DNA of 10,967 bases, taken from the NCBI GenBank assembly GCA_947380285.1, contig CANCQD010000079.1:1-10967 (forward strand). Reading direction: 5' to 3'. Shown here piece by piece: positions 6,024 to 10,967 of the stretch. Under the pieces are notes generated by a model. The model was not told the DNA's origin and did no database searches. It saw only the letters and a program-made list of their open reading frames with translations. Every line of letters starts with the position of its first letter. The first letter of the stretch is position 1. A program made the position numbers and the translations under genes. Source of the DNA: Burkholderiaceae bacterium (GTDB lineage: Bacteria > Pseudomonadota > Gammaproteobacteria > Burkholderiales > Burkholderiaceae).

Positions 6024-7649
6024 ATGACCCTAGCCCGCTTCAGATTATCTAGACTTACCGCCTTTGGTTTGATCCTGAGTCAAGCATTAGGTTTGAGCGC
6101 TTGGTCCTGCAATGCCTTTGCGCAAAGCCCTAACGCGGCTACAAGGCCTGCTTTACCCACTCCAATGAGTGCTTCTACCCTCATTGGATTGGAACAGCCA
6201 CCGCAAATCGCGCCCTTGCCTACCAAACCCGCAGTAGCGGCAGGTGCTGCACCATCCAACTTGGTTGGCAACAAACCCGGTGAGGCCAAAGGGCAATTAA
6301 GCGATTTAATACAGCTCTACCAAGAGGCTGCCTTTAGTGATCCCGTATTAACAGCCGCTCGTTTTAACTATCAGGCTAGTAAAGAGCTCTACTGGCAAGG
6401 TTTCTCCTTGTTGATGCCACAAGCGAATGCTACTCCTGGTGGAACTCGCTACTATCAGCATGGTACAGGCAGCACAGTAGTCTCCAATAACGCTGGCAAC
6501 TCACGAGTATTTGATCAAAAAAGTTATACCGTCACCCTAACTCAGCCAGTCTTCAACGTAGGTGCGCTGGAACTTTTTAAGCAAGGCGATCTCAATACCA
6601 AATTAGCAGACATGCGCTTTTTCTTGGCGCAACAAGATTTAATCTTACGTGTGTCACAAGCCTATTTCGATGCGCTAACGAGTCAAGATAATGTGGCGCT
6701 CTTCAAAAATAAGAAGGATTTGATTAAGCAACAACTTGAAGCAGCCCAAGCAAAATTTGATGCCGGTCTCGCTACAATTGTTGATGTCAATACCGCACAA
6801 GCAGCATTAGATTTAGCCAACTCCCAGGAGATTGCTGCACAGGCCGACCTGATTGTGAAGCGCGGCGCACTTGAGCAAATCGTTGGACGCCCTGTAGGTG
6901 CAATCAAGCCGCTTATTAAAGAAGCCAAAATTGAGGGCGTCCTTAAGGATCCACGCAGCAAGAGCAAGGATTCCAAAGGCTATCCTATCGCGGAGAGTGT
7001 TAACCCCATTCTGCCGCCTGGTCAAACCTTGGATGACTGGATTAATCAAGCAGAATCAGCAAACTTCAATGTATTAGCAGGCCAACTATCCGTCAGCCTT
7101 GCAGAGAGTACCTATCGTGGTGCACAGGCTTTAAATTATCCAACCGTCAATTTAGTGGGCACATCGGGGTACAACACCTCAAACGGCACACCGAATAATT
7201 ACACGCCAGCTAGTACCAATGTATATAACAACACATTGGCACTACAAATGACCATTCCTCTGGTATCAGGTGGCTATAACAGCTCCTTAATTCGTCAAAA
7301 TGCCGCTCTAGTGGATGCAGCTAAAGCAAATTACGACACCTACCGTCGTGCGGCGGCTCAAAACACAAGGACCGCCTTTACTGGCTTCTATGGTGGTTTA
7401 GCTAGCGTTAAAGCCTATGAGGCAGCGGAACGCTCATCATCATCTGCCCTAGAGTCCAGCAAGCTTGGCTTTCAAGTCGGGACTTTAATTAATATTGACG
7501 TATTGATTGCATTAGATTCATTGATTAATACTCGCTCTTTGCTCCAGCAAGCGAGATACAGCACCATCCTCAATGCCATCAAATTAAAAGCTCACGCAGC
7601 TGCCTTAACAGATGAAGACTTAGTGGCAATCAACGCTTTACTGCGTTAA
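6024..7649 (+). CDS. tolC: TolC family outer-membrane channel protein
   Basis: This is the trimeric outer-membrane exit duct that works with RND or ABC efflux pumps and type I secretion systems. A signal peptide is clear: basic RFRLSR, hydrophobic [16 protein letters not shown], and a likely cleavage after Ala33 in NAFA. Two outer-membrane efflux repeats follow, about 92-295 ([11 protein letters not shown], then [11 protein letters not shown], then the AQAYFDAL-like helix at 210-218) and 335-541 ([12 protein letters not shown] at 408-419, then [16 protein letters not shown] at 485-500, the family's strongest C-terminal motif). Two features make it longer (541) than E. coli TolC: a Pro/Ala-rich segment at about 35-90 and a charged insert at about 300-335 between the repeats. 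No membrane-fusion or pump gene is in the window, so the partner is unknown. It ends in the same TTAA that stops waaC. Confidence 0.93.
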   Translation: MTLARFRLSRLTAFGLILSQALGLSAWSCNAFAQSPNAATRPALPTPMSASTLIGLEQPPQIAPLPTKPAVAAGAAPSNLVGNKPGEAKGQLSDLIQLYQEAAFSDPVLTAARFNYQASKELYWQGFSLLMPQANATPGGTRYYQHGTGSTVVSNNAGNSRVFDQKSYTVTLTQPVFNVGALELFKQGDLNTKLADMRFFLAQQDLILRVSQAYFDALTSQDNVALFKNKKDLIKQQLEAAQAKFDAGLATIVDVNTAQAALDLANSQEIAAQADLIVKRGALEQIVGRPVGAIKPLIKEAKIEGVLKDPRSKSKDSKGYPIAESVNPILPPGQTLDDWINQAESANFNVLAGQLSVSLAESTYRGAQALNYPTVNLVGTSGYNTSNGTPNNYTPASTNVYNNTLALQMTIPLVSGGYNSSLIRQNAALVDAAKANYDTYRRAAAQNTRTAFTGFYGGLASVKAYEAAERSSSSALESSKLGFQVGTLINIDVLIALDSLINTRSLLQQARYSTILNAIKLKAHAAALTDEDLVAINALLR

Positions 7650-8698
7650 TTCAGCAAACTTAAAGAAGTTTCAATCACCTCAGTCACCATCGGTGGCTTC
7701 TGGATATCTCCAACATTACGAATATTGTCAGACCAATAACCTTCGGTCTTCCACCTAGGTGAGTCGCAATAAATTTCTACCGTAGGCTTACCTAGTACGG
7801 CTGCAAGATGTGTAAGTCCAGTATCAACGCCGACCGTCAATGCAGCACCTGTAATGACTGAGAAAGCATCTTGAATTGAAAAAGCAGGCGGTACCAATGC
7901 ATTAGGAATCTGCGAGGCAATGTCATTGCTCACTTCTTTCTCAGCAAAATTACCCCAAGGCAGAACCACTTGATAACCGCGGCTGGCCAGCTCTTTACCC
8001 AAAGCTACCCAGCTTTCATTAGGCCAACGCTTAGCTTCTCTAGCTGTCGAATGAAAGCACAAGATATACGGCGCTCTTAATGCTGCAAGCACTTTTGTCG
8101 AGTCTAGAGCTAAAGAATTGATGTAAGTTTCTGGATAAAACTGAGGGGCACTTTTGCGATCTATTAAGGACCAATCCAAGGCTGAACACGTTACCCAACG
8201 TGAACGATCTACTGCGTGACATTGTGTCGGGACTTGCACAGAGTGGTTATACAAAGATCTTGCAATCGGCTCGTAACCAGAAAACTCTGTTGCATTAGCT
8301 AGGCCCGCAATCACTGCATTTGTGGCCTTATTGGCTAGCGAACAGACGATGGCTGATTTCAGTAAACCCTGAGTTTCAATGATGATGTCATATGAAGTTT
8401 GCTGAAGCTCTTTCTTAAATGCAAAAAATTGCTGCCAGGTAGAAAGTTTGAAGAGATTCTTTTTCCAGCGCCGCAAGCTAAACGGAATGATGCGATCAAT
8501 TCCTTGAAAGCCCTCTTTGGAAAGCAGTGGCGCGAGCAAATGAACATACCCTTCTTCAACCACCCAATCAATTTGAGCATGAGGCAAACGCGCCCGAAGA
8601 TCCCAAACGATTGGCAAGTTATGCAGCACATCCCCTAATGAGGAGAGCTTTACCAATAAGATCTTGGGATTTTGAGAGTTGGCAGATGAATTGCTCAT
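7646..8698 (-). CDS. waaC: LPS heptosyltransferase I
   Basis: WaaC adds the first L-glycero-D-manno-heptose from ADP-heptose to Kdo of lipid A-Kdo2 on the cytoplasmic side of the inner membrane. The 350-residue GT9-type protein shows KLSSLGDVLHNLP (17-29) with catalytic Asp23, FDWVVEEG-like IDWVVEEG (43-50), IIETQGLLKSA (106-116), HAVDRSR (161-167), LPWG (246-249), and the donor-binding VDTGLTHLAAVLGKP (291-305). About 10 residues precede the usual MKILLVK start. No clear ribosome-binding site precedes the ATG. It starts 37 bases after rfbC on the same strand and is probably the last gene of the rfb transcript. Its stop codon overlaps that of convergent tolC. WaaF (heptosyltransferase II) is less likely because SSLGDVLH and the DWVVEEG block favour WaaC. 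Confidence 0.92.
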   Translation of the reverse strand: MSNSSANSQNPKILLVKLSSLGDVLHNLPIVWDLRARLPHAQIDWVVEEGYVHLLAPLLSKEGFQGIDRIIPFSLRRWKKNLFKLSTWQQFFAFKKELQQTSYDIIIETQGLLKSAIVCSLANKATNAVIAGLANATEFSGYEPIARSLYNHSVQVPTQCHAVDRSRWVTCSALDWSLIDRKSAPQFYPETYINSLALDSTKVLAALRAPYILCFHSTAREAKRWPNESWVALGKELASRGYQVVLPWGNFAEKEVSNDIASQIPNALVPPAFSIQDAFSVITGAALTVGVDTGLTHLAAVLGKPTVEIYCDSPRWKTEGYWSDNIRNVGDIQKPPMVTEVIETSLSLLN

Positions 8699-8735
8699 GA
8701 GAGCATTATCTTATCTTTTGTGTCGACCGAGATGG

Positions 8736-9299
8736 CTAGAACTTCGGTGCCGCATCCCATAAAAGACCGGCTGTATCCTTGGCATTCATATTGGGCTGAG
8801 CGCCACTGGGTAATGGCCATTCAATTCCAACCGTTGGATCATTCCAAGCAAGGCAAGCCTCGCTCTGCGGGTGATAGTAATCCGTGGTTTTATAAAGAAA
8901 TTCGGCAGTTGGAGAGAGTACTAAAAAGCCATGGGCCAACTGCGCTGGGATCCACATTTGCTTATGATTCGCAGCACTTAATTCAACGCCCACCCATTTG
9001 CCATAAGTGGGTGAATCTTTACGAATATCAACCGCCACATCAAACACGCTTCCCGCAACAACTCGTACCAACTTACCTTGAGTCTTTTCCATTTGATAAT
9101 GCAAGCCCCGCAAAGTCCACTGGCGAGAGAATGAATGGTTATCTTGTACAAACTGAACATCAAGACCAGTTGCATTTGCAAAGTCTTCTGCGTTGAATGA
9201 CTCAGTAAACCACCCACGTTCATCACCAAATACTTTTGGCTCCACAATGAACACATCATGAATTGCTGTTGGCGTAATGAATAATTTAGAGGCCATCAT
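8736..9299 (-). CDS. rfbC: dTDP-4-dehydrorhamnose 3,5-epimerase
   Basis: RfbC (RmlC) epimerises C3 and C5 of dTDP-4-keto-6-deoxyglucose, the third step to dTDP-L-rhamnose. It is a soluble cupin-fold dimer. The 187 residues match the family: FGDERGWFTESF (24-35), FVQDNHSFS (50-58), RGLHYQ (64-69) with catalytic His67, KLVRVVAGSVFDVAVDIR (76-93), GFLVLS (124-129) and LYKTTDYY (135-142), with Asp175 in NAKD as the probable partner of His67. The start ATG overlaps the rfbA stop by one base (TAATG). A second in-frame ATG follows immediately, so either of the first two Met codons may be used. Confidence 0.96.
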   Translation of the reverse strand: MMASKLFITPTAIHDVFIVEPKVFGDERGWFTESFNAEDFANATGLDVQFVQDNHSFSRQWTLRGLHYQMEKTQGKLVRVVAGSVFDVAVDIRKDSPTYGKWVGVELSAANHKQMWIPAQLAHGFLVLSPTAEFLYKTTDYYHPQSEACLAWNDPTVGIEWPLPSGAQPNMNAKDTAGLLWDAAPKF

Positions 9300-10228
9300 T
9301 ACCCAATAATCTTTTTATGGGACAAAGCAACAGGCTGAGCAGCATTATTGAGTTCGTTCAAGATTTTTCCAAGATATTGGCCGTAACTATTTTTACTGAG
9401 TTGTGCGGCAACCTTCTGCACTGTGTCCGCGGTAATCCAGCCTTGGCGATAGGCAATCTCCTCCGGGCAAGCTACCATGAGGCCCTGGCGCTTCTGCAAA
9501 GTGGCAATAAAGCCAGCAGCGTCAAGCAAAGAATCATGGGTGCCAGTGTCGAGCCAAGCAAATCCACGGCCCATAATCTCCACATTCAGCTCATTCTTTT
9601 CAAGGTAGGCGCGATTCACATCAGTAATCTCGAGCTCACCTCGAGCACTAGGCTTGATGGAGGCTGCGATATCGCACACCTGATTGTCATAAAAATATAA
9701 GCCGGTTACAGCATAGCTACTGCGAGGCTTCAACGGCTTTTCTTCGATCGAAAGTGCTTTGTAGTCCTTATCAAACTCTACAACGCCATAACGCTCTGGA
9801 TCGTTCACGTGATAAGCAAATACAGATGCCCCAACAGTGCGCTCATTAGCACTATTCAGTTGGTCGACCAATTCATGGCCATAGAAAATATTGTCGCCAA
9901 GCACCAATGCACTCGGACTATTGCCTACGAAATTTTTTCCCAAAGTAAATGCTTGTGCCAAACCATCCGGTGAAGGCTGCACGCAATACTCAATATTGAG
10001 ACCCCACTGGGAGCCATCTCCTAAGAGCTCAGAGAATCGAGGAGTGTCTTGTGGTGTAGAAATCAACAGAATGTCGCGAATACCAGCCAACATTAAGGTA
10101 CTTAATGGGTAATACACCATTGGTTTGTCGTAGACCGGCATTAACTGCTTTGAGACTGCCTGCGTCACTGGATAGAGGCGAGTACCAGACCCGCCCGCCA
10201 AGATAATGCCTTTCCTACTTACCGCCAT
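9299..10228 (-). CDS. rfbA: Glucose-1-phosphate thymidylyltransferase
   Basis: RfbA (RmlA) joins dTTP and glucose 1-phosphate to dTDP-glucose, the entry step of the dTDP-L-rhamnose pathway. It is a cytosolic enzyme, usually feedback-inhibited by dTDP-rhamnose. The 309 residues show the nucleotidyltransferase loop [12 protein letters not shown] (11-22) and Lys27, [11 protein letters not shown] (84-94), [10 protein letters not shown] (109-118) with metal ligand Asp112, IEEKP (161-165), GELEITD (197-203), and [10 protein letters not shown] (225-234) with the second metal ligand Asp227. Length and motifs fit RmlA rather than GalU or GlmU. AAAGGG lies about 8 bases before the ATG. It starts 12 bases after rfbD and overlaps rfbC by one base, which indicates a tight operon. 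Confidence 0.97.
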   Translation of the reverse strand: MAVSRKGIILAGGSGTRLYPVTQAVSKQLMPVYDKPMVYYPLSTLMLAGIRDILLISTPQDTPRFSELLGDGSQWGLNIEYCVQPSPDGLAQAFTLGKNFVGNSPSALVLGDNIFYGHELVDQLNSANERTVGASVFAYHVNDPERYGVVEFDKDYKALSIEEKPLKPRSSYAVTGLYFYDNQVCDIAASIKPSARGELEITDVNRAYLEKNELNVEIMGRGFAWLDTGTHDSLLDAAGFIATLQKRQGLMVACPEEIAYRQGWITADTVQKVAAQLSKNSYGQYLGKILNELNNAAQPVALSHKKIIG

Positions 10229-10240
10229 ACGATATACCCT

Positions 10241-10967
10241 TTAAATAAGGCCGCTTTTTGCGAGCCCCTGAACATACCGCTGCACATATATGCTCCATGA
10301 GCTCTGGAATAGACCTGATTTTGACATACCCTCCGAAAGAGCAAGCTGCTCCTGAAGTTTTCTTGAGTCCATACGGGAATTCATCGGCCTAGGGGCTGGA
10401 AGGGGGTATTCAATCGCCAAAATAGGCTTAATAGTGTCTGGCTTGGCTTTGAGCTGAACGCCAGCATTTAAGGCGACCTGGACCGCAAAAGAGGCTAAAC
10501 CATGCCAAGTAGTCTCACCTGCGGGAACGGTGTGATAAATGCCCGATGGAAACTGCTTTAGCGTCCCTTGAGAATCTAGCGTTAAATCCAGACTTACTTG
10601 GGCAAGCCATTGCGCACTAGTGGGCACTCCATATTGATCATCAATGACTTTTAACTCTTCACGGTCTTTTGCCAAACGCAATATCGTACGAATGAAATTA
10701 CCACCATCTCCATACACCCAACTGGTTCGGAAAACAGCAAATTGACCTTGGGTTGAGTTTGCAAATACTTTTTCTATCAGCTCTTCTCCTGCGGCCTTAC
10801 TTTTTCCATAAACGCCTAGTGGATTACGAGCATCAGTCTCAATATAAAAACCTTCTTTGCCACCATCAAATACATAATCGGTTGAGTAGTGGAGAAAAGT
10901 AGCATTATTTTCTGCGGCATAGCGCGCCATTAATTCAGGGGCTTTTGCATTCACAGCATAGGCTAAT
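10241..10967 (-). CDS. rfbD: dTDP-4-dehydrorhamnose reductase, C-terminal part (5' end off the window)
   Basis: RfbD (RmlD) reduces dTDP-4-keto-L-rhamnose to dTDP-L-rhamnose with NAD(P)H, the last step of the pathway. The frame stays open to the right edge: LAYAVNAKAPEL precedes the GTG at 10954, which is an internal Val codon and not a start. About 241 of the usual near-300 residues are present, so the N-terminal NAD-binding GxxGxxG segment is missing from view. Counted from that Val, HYSTDYVFDG (22-31) and VYGKSKAAGE (48-57) carry the short-chain dehydrogenase Thr/Tyr/Lys residues (Tyr49, Lys53). FRTSWVYGDGGNF, DDQYGVPTSA, TTWHG and RPMNSRMD are all RmlD hallmarks. rfbB presumably lies beyond the edge, but that cannot be seen. 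Confidence 0.95.
   Translation of the reverse strand, partial: LAYAVNAKAPELMARYAAENNATFLHYSTDYVFDGGKEGFYIETDARNPLGVYGKSKAAGEELIEKVFANSTQGQFAVFRTSWVYGDGGNFIRTILRLAKDREELKVIDDQYGVPTSAQWLAQVSLDLTLDSQGTLKQFPSGIYHTVPAGETTWHGLASFAVQVALNAGVQLKAKPDTIKPILAIEYPLPAPRPMNSRMDSRKLQEQLALSEGMSKSGLFQSSWSIYVQRYVQGLAKSGLI

Noticed and set aside
6108..6110. Cys29 of TolC as a lipoprotein cysteine
   Set aside because: The preceding residues are Ala-Trp-Ser; Trp at -2 and no Leu at -3 do not fit a lipobox, and NAFA at 30-33 is a good signal peptidase I site.
6080..7049. Several - strand open frames opposite tolC
   Set aside because: They overlap one another and conserved tolC helices and have no motifs, so they are shadows of the tolC frame.
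8720..9196. 158-residue + strand open frame opposite rfbC
   Set aside because: It lies entirely antisense to a strongly conserved epimerase gene, has no recognisable domain and no ribosome-binding site, and its His/Pro/Gln-rich composition is typical of a shadow frame.
9317..9700. 127-residue + strand open frame opposite rfbA
   Set aside because: It mirrors a well-supported thymidylyltransferase gene and shows no family motif.
10952..10954. GTG as a possible rfbD start giving a 237-residue protein
   Set aside because: The frame continues upstream as LAYAVNAKAPEL, which aligns with the middle of RmlD, so the GTG is an internal Val codon and the gene is cut by the window edge.
1..10967. Mobile elements, CRISPR arrays, tRNA or rRNA genes, toxin-antitoxin or defence genes
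   Set aside because: I looked for terminal inverted repeats, regular direct repeats, cloverleaf segments and transposase or integrase motifs on both strands and saw none; nearly all sequence is taken up by recognised chromosomal genes.

Overview
The window is a stretch of chromosome from a Gram-negative bacterium, most likely a betaproteobacterium of the Burkholderiaceae with moderate G+C. Polynucleobacter is my best guess. The guess rests on housekeeping proteins of proteobacterial type, betaproteobacterial-looking RibBA, NusB and TolC sequences, and a base composition that looks mid-40s % G+C by eye (not counted). It is gene-dense, with no intergenic gap over about 130 bases. I see no insertion sequence, integrase, tRNA, rRNA, CRISPR array or phage gene.

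Region 1 (1-2751, + strand): the last codons of ribBA, then ribH (lumazine synthase) and nusB (antitermination factor), which are spaced for translational coupling and closed by a good intrinsic terminator. gabD (succinate-semialdehyde dehydrogenase) follows as a separate unit. It ends in a weak terminator that overlaps the convergent trmB stop codon.

Region 2 (2778-5903, - strand): a colinear cluster read right to left: uppP (undecaprenyl-pyrophosphate phosphatase), a three-helix DUF2721 membrane protein, uxs (UDP-glucuronate decarboxylase, giving UDP-xylose) and trmB (tRNA m7G46 methyltransferase). The first and third genes point to cell-envelope glycan work; trmB is housekeeping.

Region 3 (6024-7649, + strand): tolC, an outer-membrane efflux/secretion channel, divergent from uppP across a roughly 120-base control region.

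Region 4 (7646-10967, - strand): an envelope-sugar operon read right to left: rfbD (cut by the right edge), rfbA and rfbC of the dTDP-L-rhamnose pathway, then waaC (LPS heptosyltransferase I). tolC and waaC converge so tightly that both stop codons lie in one TTAA.

Much of the window therefore serves the envelope: lipid-carrier recycling, UDP-xylose, dTDP-rhamnose, LPS inner core and an outer-membrane channel. I found no clearly novel system. The items most worth a second look are the DUF2721 gene between uppP and uxs, the UDP-xylose synthase without a visible user, the long Pro/Ala-rich N-terminal extension of TolC, and a few small RNA-hairpin candidates.
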